A stretch of 64,000 nucleotides of DNA from Bdellovibrionales bacterium (GCA_016713585.1 JADJOV010000027.1:62001-126000); one strand, 5' to 3'; shown: positions 45,501-56,500, counted from the stretch's first letter. A program made the numbers and translations. Notes: generated from the letters alone by a model not told the origin.

Positions 45501-46301
45501 TTATCGCGAAAACGTTCGATCAAAATACAACTTCTTGAGACGGATTTTTGCCTGACGCTGGTTCTCAGCATTCTGCATTCTGATTCGGTCTTGCTCATCC
45601 ATCGATGCAATGTGCCGTTCGGCCACTTTTCGATAGATCTGGGTCGCTTGGACACTTGCAAGCGCTGCAATGGGTTTTAATCTGGCCGCAAGCTCAAGAC
45701 GTCTAGACTTTGATCCTAGAGAAAACCCATTGATTAGGCGTAGCTGAGCCTTGAGGTCCCACGGCTGAATCATTCCCAATTCCTGCTCAGAATTTGAATT
45801 TAAACCATCGACCCAGACTTCAAATCCAGCCGGAACTTCCAGTGTCTGACCAGATCGCAAAACCAAACGCAAATCCGCCGACTCATTCGAAATCCAAACC
45901 CGTCCTGGTGCATTCAGTTTCGTTGGAGCCAGACCCAGAGTACGAATAGAGAAAGCTCCTGATCCCGCAAATATTTTTCCATGCAAAAAATCCAGCCGAA
46001 AAGGTCGACTCTGAGCAAAATCTCCTTCGACTCTGACTGCCCCCTCTTCAAATCGATATTGACCAAATGAATCCCGGGTCACTAGCGTTTCTCCAGCCAG
46101 TGACATGAAAGCCCCAGAATCACTTGAGTTCTTGAGACTGAGGTTCAAAGGGCGCCCAAGTGTCTGAGCGAGACAGGACCTAAGAGATTCCTGCAAACAG
46201 GCCCTTGGCACCTGAAAAGTAGCCTCTGAGCCAAATGCCTTCACACGAATCTCAATTTGAAAAGCAAGTAGAAATACAAATAACTCTGGTAGCCGCTTCA
46301 T
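45501..46301 (-). CDS. Exported protein, FecR-like in part
   Basis: The 266 residues start with a signal peptide (MKRLPELFVFLLAFQIEIRV, KAFGS). The middle is beta-rich with FRLDFLHGKIFAGSGAFSIR, PGRVWISNESADLRLVLRSG and QTLEVPAGFEVWVDG, which looks like a FecR-type beta-sandwich, but this is a weak reading. The C-terminus is a basic helix (HIASMDEQDRIRMQNAENQR, QAKIRLKKLYFDR). The start overlaps the TPR gene by four bases, so the two are translated together. Periplasm is the probable site. Confidence 0.6.
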   Translation of the reverse strand: MKRLPELFVFLLAFQIEIRVKAFGSEATFQVPRACLQESLRSCLAQTLGRPLNLSLKNSSDSGAFMSLAGETLVTRDSFGQYRFEEGAVRVEGDFAQSRPFRLDFLHGKIFAGSGAFSIRTLGLAPTKLNAPGRVWISNESADLRLVLRSGQTLEVPAGFEVWVDGLNSNSEQELGMIQPWDLKAQLRLINGFSLGSKSRRLELAARLKPIAALASVQATQIYRKVAERHIASMDEQDRIRMQNAENQRQAKIRLKKLYFDRTFSR

Positions 46302-46987
46302 TCGATTCCAATCCTCTTTTCAAGAGCTCTGGCTTGACCCTGAAGCTTTTTATCCTGAAAATTCTCGCGCACAATTTTATAAAGAACGGCGGCCTCTTCA
46401 AACTGGTTATTGATCTCGCTGACCTGAGCCAATCGAATCAAGGCATATCCCGTCAGAAGATTCACCGGAAACTGCTGCACCATAGATTCAGCCACATCGA
46501 CTGTGCGCTTATAGTCCTTCTGCAAAAATGCGGATTCCAAGATCAGAAAAGTACTCTCAACGACTCGATCAGAAGTCGGAAACTGCTCTTGAACCCTTAG
46601 AAATTCTTTTTGAGCAGATTTGAATTTTCCTTCGCTAAAATACTTTTTCCCTTTTTCAAAATAGAATTCTGATAAGTTGACGGGCTTGATGCTTGCTGGC
46701 TTTCGTAGCCGATCCGAGAGCCCAAGCGCCCTGGAACTCCACTGTTTAGCAATCATTGTTTGTTGATTCGGTAAAACTTGAGCCACTGTTTGCTGAAGAT
46801 CCAAGAGTTGGTTGTCGACCACCCGTCTTTCAAATTGTGACTGACTGACTTGACTCTTTAGGATCTCAACATGCTGCTTCAGTTCCTGTCCAGACTGAAA
46901 ATGCCTCACAAAAGAAGCATAACCCAACATCCAAAGGTTGGTGAGGAATAAACAATAAACCAGAAAGAAGGACCTCGGAATTTTCAT
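46298..46987 (-). CDS. Membrane-anchored TPR protein
   Basis: From ATG 46985-46987 the 229 residues begin with a membrane anchor (SFFLVYCLFLTNLWMLGYAS), then a coiled coil (VEILKSQVSQSQFERRVVDN). About four TPR-like helix pairs follow, including YFEKGKKYFSEGKFKSAQKE, FLRVQEQFP and IRLAQVSEINNQFEEAAVLY. TPRs hold partner proteins together. A longer frame to 47119 overlaps the promoter of the fasciclin gene and is not used. The stop overlaps the next gene (46298-46301). Together with the coiled-coil gene downstream this suggests an envelope complex. Confidence 0.72.
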   Translation of the reverse strand: MKIPRSFFLVYCLFLTNLWMLGYASFVRHFQSGQELKQHVEILKSQVSQSQFERRVVDNQLLDLQQTVAQVLPNQQTMIAKQWSSRALGLSDRLRKPASIKPVNLSEFYFEKGKKYFSEGKFKSAQKEFLRVQEQFPTSDRVVESTFLILESAFLQKDYKRTVDVAESMVQQFPVNLLTGYALIRLAQVSEINNQFEEAAVLYKIVRENFQDKKLQGQARALEKRIGIE

Positions 46988-47112
46988 GTAGCAAGTACCA
47001 TCCAATGGTTTGTTCGGCTCATTCCGCAGAAAACTTGACCCTGTGCCGCAAAGACCTGCCGCGAACCCATAGTCTCGAAAACGACTCAATTTGACACGGT
47101 CCCTTAACTCTG

Positions 47113-47140
47113 TTGACAAGGCCTAGAGGACCAATAAGAT
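47113..47140 (+). promoter_or_regulatory. Promoter of the fasciclin gene
   Basis: TTGACA (47113-47118), a 16-base spacer and TAAGAT (47135-47140) form a good sigma-70-type promoter, 35 bp before ATG 47176. It reads away from the divergent TPR gene. Confidence 0.5.
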
Positions 47141-47175
47141 TATTCGAATCAACAAACCAAAATAAGGAGCATTTA

Positions 47176-47757
47176 ATGATGTCCAAATGTGTACTACTGA
47201 GCCTTGCCCTCACAATCGCTTTTTGTGGAACGGCCTCTGCGTCCAAAGACAAAAAGACAACCAAGGCAACGGCGGCTCCTGCGACTACGACTCCAGCCCC
47301 AACAGCTGCTAAACTTAAACTTGAACTTGTTAAGTTAAATAACTCTCAAGGCAAAGATATCGTTGAAGTGGCCGTCGGATCGAAGGACCATTCAACTTTG
47401 GTTGTAGCCCTTAAGGCTGCGGGATTAGTTGAAACTCTGACGGGCCCTGGTCCCTACACAATTTTTGCTCCAACGAATGCGGCTTTTGATAAGCTTCCAA
47501 AGGGCACCGTAGAAACCTTACTAAAGCCTGAAAATAAGCTAAAACTTAAATCAATTCTCGAACACCATGCGGCAGCACCAGCCTACAATCCCTCCATTTT
47601 GTCTGATTTAACCGATTTGGACATGGTGGATGGACCAAAGTTAAAGGTAGCCATGAAAGATGGGGATGTTTACGTTGACGACGTTAAAATCGAAGCGGCT
47701 CTCCAAACTAAGAACGGCATCATTTATATTGTAAACACTGTCCTTGTCGGGAAATAG
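47176..47757 (+). CDS. Exported fasciclin (FAS1) domain protein
   Basis: AAGGAG precedes ATG 47176. The signal peptide is CVLLSLALTIAFCGTASA. A Lys/Thr/Ala/Pro linker (KKTTKATAAPATTTPAPTAA) is followed by one FAS1 domain: STLVVALKAAGLVETLTGPG, PYTIFAPTNAAFDKLPKGTV, LKSILEHHAA and NGIIYIVNTVLVGK. The H1/H2 boxes of FAS1 (TIFAPTNAAF and IIYIVNTVL) are complete. Such proteins work in adhesion or in the periplasm. The length of 193 is normal for a one-domain protein. Confidence 0.9.
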   Translation: MMSKCVLLSLALTIAFCGTASASKDKKTTKATAAPATTTPAPTAAKLKLELVKLNNSQGKDIVEVAVGSKDHSTLVVALKAAGLVETLTGPGPYTIFAPTNAAFDKLPKGTVETLLKPENKLKLKSILEHHAAAPAYNPSILSDLTDLDMVDGPKLKVAMKDGDVYVDDVKIEAALQTKNGIIYIVNTVLVGK

Positions 47758-47842
47758 AAGAAATAGTCGTAACTAGTATCAGCCGTTTTTTCGTCTCATT
47801 TTAGGTCTCAAGTATTTTCGTAATCTAACCGAAAGGCTAGGT

Positions 47843-49684
47843 ATGAAAAACATCAGGGGACTTCATGTGTGGCTTGCCGTTGTGTCATTGACATTCCTTG
47901 GTTGCACAAACGCAACCCCCGTTGTGAGCCCCATCGAGGGGCTTTTCGGAATGGGCGAAACACCTTCACCTGCCCTTTCGTTTTCCTCCCCATCCGAAAA
48001 CTCGACGCTGCCGACTTCAAGTCCCCAAATCTCAGGATCCTGTCGCAAAGGCAGTTCCGTGACCATCAGCGGAAGTGGACTCAGCGGGGCGCCCGTGGTC
48101 GTCGTTTGCGATGAGTCCGGGACCTTCAGTCAAACAATTGTTTTGACCCCAGGCTTCGGGACCAAAACCATTGAAATCACCCAAGCTGACTCAGAGGGCC
48201 GCCCCCTCACATTAGAGCGAAGCTTCAACATCGCTGACGTCACCCCGCCAAATCCCCCAAGTGGTTTAGGTGATGGCGATTGGTTTAACTCAACGACCGA
48301 GTCCCCGCCTCTCAGTTTTATGGATGGAACCGATGATGGGATTGGCCTTGATCACCATGAAGTCAAGATCCAGGATCATACGAATGGCGACACTGACCTC
48401 ACCACATTCGCAATCTTTTCGAGTGGCGGCAAAATCTCAGGCTTAGCCCTAGCTGATTCCACCGTTTATCGTTTTATCATCAGGGCCGTGGATAAGGCTG
48501 GAAATAAATCAGCTGAAGTTGCAAGTGACGGATGGACCACAGACACTCTGGCACCAACACCTCCAGGTGCCATCGCGATGGGCCCAATCCCTGCTACATT
48601 TAAGCGAACGACTCCAACTTGGACCTTTCCTGAAAGTACCGATGTCGGCGGAAGTGGCCTTGGTGGCTACAAGATTCAAATTCGTAGATCTTCCGACAAT
48701 TCACTAATCACCGGTTTTGAAACAGGAACAGGAGACGGGGCCCGTGGCCTCAAGCTAAGTAAATCCACTGATTTTCTGATCGGCGGCGAGTCCTATTACG
48801 CCAATATCAAAGCGTTTGATCTCGCTGGAAATGAAAGCACCGAAGTTCACACCCCAGATTGGATTGCTCTGGATTGTCCTACAAACTATATCGCTGTTCC
48901 AGCGAGAGCTCCTTTCACTTCCTTAGGATTTTGTGTCGCAAAGTATGAAATGAAAATTCAGGGAGAATCTGACGGGAAACAAGATTTTAGTGCAGTCTCT
49001 AGTTCTGTGGCTGAATCCCGGCCGACAGGAACACCCTGGGTGCGTATCAATCGAAATCAAGCCATTAGCAAGTGCCAAGAACTTGGACCGGGCTATGACC
49101 TGGTCAGTAATGATCAATGGCAAGCTATTGCCCAGAATGTCGAGCTGCAGAACTCAAACTGGACTGAAGGAAGCGTCGGCGTCGGGATGATGTACCGTGG
49201 CCATTCTGACAATGACCCCGGCGAAACACTATCGGTTTCTGGAGCTGATCCCTACGACCAGACAGGTAACACCGACCTGCAACTGATCGGAAGCGGCAAG
49301 GAACAGAGGCGTGAATTGACTCTTTCTAACGGTGAGAAAATTTGGGACCTTTCCGGAAATGTCACCGAATGGGTCAAGGATGACAATAATGACAAGTATG
49401 GCAGCAATGAGTATATTTCAACGATCACCGATCTGACTCATCCAATGGTCATTGGCGGTCGAAACGCCAAAGCTCGCTTTGGATCAAATGGTGACTACAC
49501 GAGTCTTCCAGGCCCTCAGTATGGAGGTCTCGGGAAGGCGCTTCTTGATTTCCAAGACGGGGCAATATTCCGTGGAGGATCCCACAAGAATGGAACCAAT
49601 GCTGGAGTGTTTTATGTGGATTTGGACGACCCGCCCACCTATCTCACGGATCATAGCGGATTTCGTTGCAGCTTAGTTCCCTAA
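47843..49684 (+). CDS. Lipoprotein with Ig/Fn3-like repeats and FGE-sulfatase-like C-terminus
   Basis: The N-terminus is a lipoprotein signal (WLAVVSLTFLGC, lipobox LTFLGC with the Cys at residue 21). Residues 45-330 hold Ig/Fn3-type modules with the typical tail YRFIIRAVDKAGNKSAEVAS and YYANIKAFDLAGNESTEVHT. Residues 345-613 resemble the formylglycine-generating-enzyme/SUMF1 fold: FCVAKYEMKIQG, ISKCQELGPGYDLVSNDQWQ, IWDLSGNVTEWVKD, FRGGSHKNGTNAG and the last SGFRCSLVP. Bacterial proteins with this fold often bind or modify surface partners and are not sulfatase activators. An attachment to the membrane with exposed adhesive modules is likely. Confidence 0.78.
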   Translation: MKNIRGLHVWLAVVSLTFLGCTNATPVVSPIEGLFGMGETPSPALSFSSPSENSTLPTSSPQISGSCRKGSSVTISGSGLSGAPVVVVCDESGTFSQTIVLTPGFGTKTIEITQADSEGRPLTLERSFNIADVTPPNPPSGLGDGDWFNSTTESPPLSFMDGTDDGIGLDHHEVKIQDHTNGDTDLTTFAIFSSGGKISGLALADSTVYRFIIRAVDKAGNKSAEVASDGWTTDTLAPTPPGAIAMGPIPATFKRTTPTWTFPESTDVGGSGLGGYKIQIRRSSDNSLITGFETGTGDGARGLKLSKSTDFLIGGESYYANIKAFDLAGNESTEVHTPDWIALDCPTNYIAVPARAPFTSLGFCVAKYEMKIQGESDGKQDFSAVSSSVAESRPTGTPWVRINRNQAISKCQELGPGYDLVSNDQWQAIAQNVELQNSNWTEGSVGVGMMYRGHSDNDPGETLSVSGADPYDQTGNTDLQLIGSGKEQRRELTLSNGEKIWDLSGNVTEWVKDDNNDKYGSNEYISTITDLTHPMVIGGRNAKARFGSNGDYTSLPGPQYGGLGKALLDFQDGAIFRGGSHKNGTNAGVFYVDLDDPPTYLTDHSGFRCSLVP

Positions 49685-49700
49685 AGTTTTATTCGCTCTT

Positions 49701-51563
49701 TTAGCCCTCGGAGTGCGACGATATCTCCTCTGACAAACTCAACCAAAGGGTTTCCAGCTCAGCAATTCTCGATGAATTTTCTGCCATCTTCATCACGCCA
49801 TCTTGCCGCCCGCCCTGTGGTGAAGCTGCAATAAGATTATTGAGTTCCAAGTTCTCTGTTTCTAAACGCGCAAGTTCACCTTCACACAGATTCAACTTTT
49901 TGTTAATGTCTTCAGAAGACGCTCTTTCTCTTTCTTCTGGTCCCTCGAACTCTGCTTTTCGCGCGTCCCCTGGATATTTTCCTTCACATTCCCCACAGAT
50001 GAAAACTCCGATTCACCTTCGCTAGATTCTTCTTTGCTTAATCGTTGCTGCAAACTCCAGACATACTCATCATAGGTTCCTGGATAAACAAAAACCTTTC
50101 CCTGGTCCACCTCGACAATTTTGGTGCCAACTCGACGAATAAATCCGCGATCATGACTTACAACCACCAGGGTCCCCGGATATTTCTCTAACGCCTGAGT
50201 TAGAGCTTCAACTGTTTGAAAGTCTAAATGATTCGTCGGTTCGTCCAACAAAAGAAAAGGAGCGCGTTGCAATAGAACTCGACCCAAGGCCACCCTAGAT
50301 TTTTCGCCTCCCGAGAGAACATTTATTTTCTTTTGAATTCGATCACCCGAAAACAATAATGATCCCGCCATAGCCAGAATCTCCTGACGACTCACCTCTG
50401 GGTGGGCACCAGCTTGAAGGGAACTCAGAACAGTATCTTCTGGATTTAAAACTTCAATCACATGTTGATTGAAAATGGCCAACTTAACATTGAGCCTTAA
50501 CTCTCGCTGCCCCTGCTGCGGAAGCAAAGTCCCAGCTAAACCTTTGAGCAAGGTTGACTTCCCTGCTCCGTTGAATCCGACCACCGCCAGATGATCCCTC
50601 GCCAAATTTCTAAATTGATATCAGTCAGAATACTCTTGCTAGATTTTCCACTTCCAGTTCCACTTCCACTTTCTGAACCGTAGCCCAGAGAAACGTGACT
50701 GATTTTTTGCACAATCTTGCCAACTTGAATCGGAGCTGGAATCAAAATTCGGGCAGAGACAGGAATTGCCTTCAGCTCAATGGTCTCCATTTTCTCTAAG
50801 GATTTCAGTCGACTTTGTGCTTGCTTTGCTTTGGTCGCCTTCGCTCCAAATCGGGCGACAAAGTCCAAGACCTGCTTTCGCTTCTCGGCCTGAGTCGCCG
50901 CCGCAGCCGCCATCTGACTGCGAAGAAGCTCCTTCTGTTCAAAATAATCGTCAATGTTCCCATTGAATTTGGTCATTTCCCCTGCTCAACCTCCAAAATA
51001 TGATCCGTCGTTCGACGCAAAAATTCACGGTCGTGGGAAATCAGCATAAACGCCCCATCAAAATTCTGTAAGAACCTCTCAAGCAGCAAAGTTGTTTCAA
51101 GGTCAAGATAGTTGGTTGGTTCATCAAGCAACATCAGAGTCGGTTTCTGACCCAACAACCCAAGCAACTTAATTCGCATCCGATAACCGCCACTCAGGCT
51201 CAAAATTGGTCGGTCCAACATGGCTTCAGAGACACGCAAGTCGCGGCCAGATGACTTCACTTGCCAGGTTGGCATTTGACAGACCCTTTCCAAGAACTGA
51301 TTCCCGGTTTCGGTCTCTCCCCAATGGTCGTGCTGTGAAAGATAGCCTAGCTTCAGGGTTTGGGACTTAATCATTTGACCAGAATCCAAGTCCTCTTCCC
51401 CAATGAGAATCCGAAAAAGAGTCGTCTTACCGGCCCCATTGGGGCCAATAACTCCTAAATGCTCACCCTCGTTGACGGCGAAGCTCGCCTTTTGAAAAAT
51501 ATGTTGTCCACCAAAGGTTTTCTCACCTTGGGTCAATTGAAGAAGATTTAAGGGTGCGGCCAT
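49701..51563 (-). CDS. ABC-F family ATPase, Uup-like (three frameshifts)
   Basis: Two ABC cassettes are visible. The first has VIGPNGAGKTTLFRILIG, LSLSGGYRMRIKLLGLLGQK and LLLDEPTNYLDLET. After an added G near 50975 the linker continues (EMTKFNGNIDDYFEQKELLR). Another added G near 50595 gives WRGDHLAVVGFNGAGKS. The second cassette has VLSGGEKSRVALGRVLLQRA and FLLLDEPTNHLDFQTVEALT. The last break, near 49900, leads to KKLNLCEGELARLETENLEL, a C-terminal coiled coil as in Uup. No membrane segments are present. Uup-type ABC-F proteins act on ribosomes or on DNA intermediates. About 620 residues. Confidence 0.87.
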
Positions 51564-51726
51564 AGGTGAAGACTACCGTAGAATCCCAAGCCTGTCATCC
51601 ACATTTAATTAGTCAATTTGAATCATACCCTCAGTTTGGGTCATGCCAACCCTTTGAAAGATCTAACCAAATCTCAAACACTTATGGCGGCAAAAAATCT
51701 CAAAGATAGCTCTGGACAACTGTCGC

Positions 51727-51761
51727 TTTATATATTAGTCTATTAATATATAAACTATGAT
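51727..51761 (+). promoter_or_regulatory. Perfect AT-rich operator plus -10 box for the arsR operon
   Basis: TTTATATATTA (51727-51737) and TAATATATAAA (51744-51754) are perfect inverted 11-base arms around GTCTAT. A TATGAT box at 51756-51761 follows. The layout, about 70 bp before the ArsR-family gene at 51828, fits an autoregulated ArsR/SmtB operator that covers the promoter. Confidence 0.65.
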
Positions 51762-51827
51762 ACTAACGAACTTATAGACTTTTTGACCTGTTGGTTCCTC
51801 AGGGCCAACCAAAAAAAGCGGGATGGA

Positions 51828-52199
51828 ATGATGAAAAGAAAAACTGGAAAATCGGCGCAAGCAGGAACCCTCTACGAATTGCAGGCAGAAATTTGCTCGG
51901 CCTTAGCCAATCCTGTGAGGCTGCATATTTTGGACCTTCTTTCTGGGGGAAATAAAACCTCAACGGATCTATTGAAAGACTTGGAAATTCCAAAGGCAAA
52001 TCTTTCACAACACCTTGCCGTCCTCAAAGACGCGGGAATCATTCGTGCGCGCAAAGAGGGCCAATTTCAAATTCTCAGTCTCTCAATGACAAAAATTAAA
52101 GATGCCTGCTCCATCGTCAGAGCCGTTCTCGTTGAAAGAATGGCAAACGAAGAAAAAAAGAACTCAGAATTAATCAAAGAACTTCGAGCTCAAAAGTAA
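51828..52199 (+). CDS. ArsR-family transcription regulator
   Basis: The protein has about 123 residues from ATG 51828 (a second ATG follows at once; a GGGATGGA site precedes). The winged helix is ELQAEICSALANPVRLHILD, then LLKDLEIPKANLSQHLAVLK and AGIIRARKEGQFQILSLSM. No ELCVCDL-type metal motif is present. A single Cys in KDACSIV and one in AEICSA could act in redox or sulfur sensing, but the ligand is unknown. It heads the efflux operon with tolC 15 bp downstream. Confidence 0.87.
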   Translation: MMKRKTGKSAQAGTLYELQAEICSALANPVRLHILDLLSGGNKTSTDLLKDLEIPKANLSQHLAVLKDAGIIRARKEGQFQILSLSMTKIKDACSIVRAVLVERMANEEKKNSELIKELRAQK

Positions 52200-52214
52200 A
52201 CAGTGAGGTTAAAA

Positions 52215-53513
52215 ATGTCTATATCAAAATCTCAATCGCCTTTCAAAAGCCAAGTCCTGGGACTACGCCTTGGCCTCCCGTTCAGTCTGCTCTTGGTTGG
52301 GATCAGTCCGCAGACCTTCGCCAATTCTTCATCCTTTCCAGATGTTTGGTCCCAGATAAATCTCAAATCTCCAGCGCAGGAAGCCTCCCGCTTGGAAACC
52401 CGCGCCCTTGAAGAAGCCCATTCCCGAACCGGTCTTCGTTGGGTGCCCAAACTCTACCTTGAGGCAAAAAGCGTCAATTCCAACCTCACCGACCCTCATC
52501 TTTCAAACAAAGGAGCGCTGGGCCTTGATCTTCCGCTCTACGAAGGGGGCGTCAACTCTGCCCAAGGGGAACTCCTCCAACACTCGCTGAAATCGCAAGA
52601 AGACCTCACTTCCCAATTACAACCTGAACAGTACTCACAGGTAGGACTTCACTTTGCCACACTCGGGGTTATTGAAACTCAGAACGAAAAACTGCGGGAA
52701 TTACGCCACCAAACAGAGCGCCTGCTTAAAAACTATCAACTAGGAAGTAAATCAAACCCCGTCGGATATTCGGGCCTGCTTGGGATGAAATCCCTTGTCA
52801 ATCGCTTGATGGGACTTCATGCTCAATCCGAAGCACATAGAATTTCATCTGCAGAGCAACTGACCAAAAAAGGTTTTGATGCGACGAACTTAAAACCGAA
52901 ATTCGATAATGCAAGCGAGTTCGTCAGCAAATTTTTCCCTCTCAAGGATCGACAGCTTGAAACCGCTGGGTCCTTCGAGCTGGAGGCTCTCAAAAAGAAA
53001 GCCAAAGCTGGAGAACAAGCTACAAAAATAGAGAAAGCCAAGTATTTACCCAAAGTGAATGTTTTTGCCGAATCCACCAAACTGAATAGCACCAAAGAGA
53101 CTATTGATGGAACCCATGCAGGAATCTACCTGCAATGGAACCTCTTCGATCCCGGCGTTCGAGGTGTCGCCAAAGAAGCAAAATTCAGAGAGTTGGCCCT
53201 ACAGAAAACAGTCGAAGCCTTTGAACAAACAGAACTTGCAGAAAAAGCCTCATTGGTCGCAACAATTACCGCCCTGAAAGAAACCATCAAATTACTCCAA
53301 GAAAGTTATGGGATGGCTGTTGAACAATCAAAAATAACAGAGGGCTTGTTTAAAAGTGGCTCATTGAACATTCTGCAGTTTATCGAAATTTTGAATCAAA
53401 GAGCCGAGCTTATTGTAAAATTGGGGGAGGCCGAGCTTGCCCTTGTTAGAGCTAGCACGACCGCCATCACTAAAGAAAAATTCGAACTAGCCAAGTATGT
53501 TGCCGACAATTAA
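52215..53513 (+). CDS. TolC-like outer membrane efflux protein
   Basis: From ATG 52215 (GTGAGG before it) the 432 residues carry a signal peptide (LRLGLPFSLLLVGISPQTFA). Two halves of TolC-like helical repeats follow (PAQEASRLETRALEEAHSRT, LPLYEGGVNSAQGELLQ, then IYLQWNLFDPGVRGVAKEAK, FRELALQ). The GxN and FDPG turn motifs are typical of outer-membrane efflux proteins. The late helix FKSGSLNILQFIEILNQRAE is also typical. It would supply the exit duct for the RND pump encoded 35 bp downstream. Confidence 0.85.
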   Translation: MSISKSQSPFKSQVLGLRLGLPFSLLLVGISPQTFANSSSFPDVWSQINLKSPAQEASRLETRALEEAHSRTGLRWVPKLYLEAKSVNSNLTDPHLSNKGALGLDLPLYEGGVNSAQGELLQHSLKSQEDLTSQLQPEQYSQVGLHFATLGVIETQNEKLRELRHQTERLLKNYQLGSKSNPVGYSGLLGMKSLVNRLMGLHAQSEAHRISSAEQLTKKGFDATNLKPKFDNASEFVSKFFPLKDRQLETAGSFELEALKKKAKAGEQATKIEKAKYLPKVNVFAESTKLNSTKETIDGTHAGIYLQWNLFDPGVRGVAKEAKFRELALQKTVEAFEQTELAEKASLVATITALKETIKLLQESYGMAVEQSKITEGLFKSGSLNILQFIEILNQRAELIVKLGEAELALVRASTTAITKEKFELAKYVADN

Positions 53514-53548
53514 TTCGCCGTCCAAATGAGTACACGAAGGAGTTCAAA

Positions 53549-56500
53549 ATGGAAAATCACCAAAGGGAAGAAACACAAATGGACACGAAATTAGGTTTTG
53601 CTGGAAAATTGGGCCAAATCTTCGTTCGCTCAAAATTGACCCCCGTGATTGCCATCGCGAGCTTACTTTTAGGGGCCATCGCCGTCTATTTGACACCAAA
53701 GAAGAAGAACCGCAAATCTCGGTCCCTATGATAGATATCAGAACAGCTGCTCCCGGCTACACGGCTGAAGAGGTTGAAAGAAAAGTGACGGAACCCATCG
53801 AGCGAGCGATCTGGGGACTCGACGGAGTCGAATATGTATACTCCAGCAGTCAACCTCATGGCAGTTTAATCACTGTCCGTTTTAAGGTCGGCGAACCGAT
53901 GGAGCCAAGCCTTGTGAAAATACACCACAAGTTGCTCACGATTCGTCAAGATCTGCCTGATAATATTCTTCCCTCTCAAGTGAAGTCATTTTCCATTGAT
54001 GATGTTCCATTTTTGGTCCTGACTTTTACGTCTTCGAAGATGAGTGAATATGAACTCCGCAGCGCAGTTGCCCCCCTGGCCCGCGAACTCTCCAGCACAC
54101 CTGATCTCTCTAAGGTTGAACTCCTGGGTGGTCAAAAACGGGCAGTTCGTATCATTGCAAACCCAAAGAAAATGCAAGCCCATGGGATCTCGCTCCTTGC
54201 CATTATGGCAGCCCTTAAATCCAACAATGCCCTGGCCCCTCCGGAAAGAACTGGAGTGAGAGCGAAGTTTTTGATATTGAGGTCGGGGGACGACTCCATT
54301 CGGCTACTGATGTTGGAAATCTCACGATTGGTCAGCGAGCGGGTCAAGTTATTCAAATCAAAGACGTCGCTGAAATTAGTGATGGTCCTGAAAAGATCGT
54401 TCGAAGTTCCTTCCTGCTTGAAAAAGGCAAAAAAATCGAAAAAGCAGTTTCAATCGTTTTCTCAAAAAGAAAGGCACCAATGTCGTGACCCTTTCCCAAA
54501 GTGTTCTTAAACACGCGGATACTTTTCTAACAACTCAGGCTCAGAAAAACCCAGAGAGTCACCTCAAGCTCAGCGTTGTGCGCGATTACGGATCCACGGC
54601 TGCAGAAAAATCAAATGAGCTGATTGAGCACTTACTTCTAGCAACTTTTTCCGTGTCCGTTCTGATTGCAATTTTTATGGGTATCCGAGCGGCCCTCGTC
54701 GTTGCCGTAGCAATTCCTGTCACCCTCGCCCTGACCCTCGCCATCTATTATTTTATGGGCTACACGCTGAATCGAGTCACCCTCTTTGCTTTGATCTTTT
54801 CTATTGGGATTCTGGTCGATGATGCCATCGTGGTGGTGGAAAATATCGAGAGACATCTTAAAAAGAGAACTCTCGATCCATCGGACGAAGGCTCAAAAAA
54901 GGGATCCAAGAATGGACTGGTTGCCGCCACCATTCAGGCCGTCAATGAGGTTGGAAATCCCACGATACTGGCAACCTTCACCGTCATTGCAGCAATTCTT
55001 CCAATGGCCTTTGTTCGAGGACTGATGGGCCCTTATATGAAGCCCATTCCCGTGGGCGCAAGCTTCGCTATGATTCTTTCCCTTTTTGTTGCGTTTATTG
55101 TCACCCCATGGGCTGCGGTCAAACTCCTTAAGCCCCATGAGCCCGAGGTGAAGCCACAGTCAGAGCACTCCGGACAGCACGGGTCTTCGACGACTTCGAA
55201 AGAAAGTTTCCTTGATCGAGTTTACGAAAAAACTATGGCGACCCTTCTAAAGTCCAAATCGATTTCCTTGGCCTTTGGAGGATTGACTGTTTTGCTTTTA
55301 ATCGGAGCGAGCAGTTTAGTCTATTTCAAAACAGTCAAAGTTAAAATGCTCCCCTTTGACAACAAGCAAGAATTTCAAGTTCTGATCGATTACCCAACAA
55401 CAACTCCGCTTCAGAAAAACAGCGAAATGACAAAACAACTCGCTGAAGAAATTCTAAAGAACAAAGATGTTGAAGCTGTCCAGATTTTTTCTGGTGAAGC
55501 CGCACCCTTCTCTTTTTCTGGAATGGTCAAACATACTTTCCTGCGAAATTCAGATTCACAAAGTGACCTCCAAGTGGTGCTGACGGAAAAAGGCAAACGA
55601 AAGGTCTCAAGTCATGAGATTATTGAAAGCTTGCGACCCGCGATCAAGGCCTTCGGAATTTCAAATCAAGCCCTCACAAAAGTTCTTGAAATCCCACCTG
55701 GCCCACCTGTTCTTGCAACCATGATGGCTGAAATTTACGGTCCCGACCCCAAGACCAGGCAAAAAGTGACACAGGAAATTGAGGCAATCTTTGCGGCTGA
55801 GCCGAGTGTGGTGGATTTAGATTCAAGTCTCCGAGAGCTCAGACCCCGCAAGATCTACGAATATGATCAAACAAAAGGCGGGCTCCTTGGCACAAACGCC
55901 AGAGAGCTCATGGCCCTTGGACAGCTTGTTTTTTCTGAAACCGGAGTGACAACATTAGCCAATGTTTCCTCCCCCGAGGAAGTTAGCATAGATCTGTCTT
56001 TGGCCGAGAATTTCAGATCCAGCCAGAGTCCCTTCGCGGACCTACAGATTCCTTCTTTTGAAAGTGGCTCTGTTCAGGCCGAAAAGGTTCTACGGTCTGC
56101 GCATGTGACCCCCACTCAAGTTCTGAACCGGAAAAACCTAAAACCTGTCTCTTATGTTATGAGCGAACTCTCAGGCAGTGAAGAGGCTCCCGTTTATGGA
56201 ATTTTGAAGTTGGCACCAAAAATCGAACAACAAACCAAGGCGCAGCTACAAACTGCCGATGTCCCATGGAACACCACGACCCCAATTGTTAAGTGGGATG
56301 GGGAATGGTTTATCACCTACGAAGTTTTCAGAGACCTCGGTGGAGCCTTCGCCGTGGTCATGGTGTTGATTTATATTCTAGTTCTCGGGTGGTTTAAGAG
56401 CTTCACAGTGCCTCTGGTCATCATGGCGCCTATTCCAATAAGCCTCATCGGAATTTTGCCTGGACATGCACTCATGGGCTCTTACTTTACGGCAACCTCG

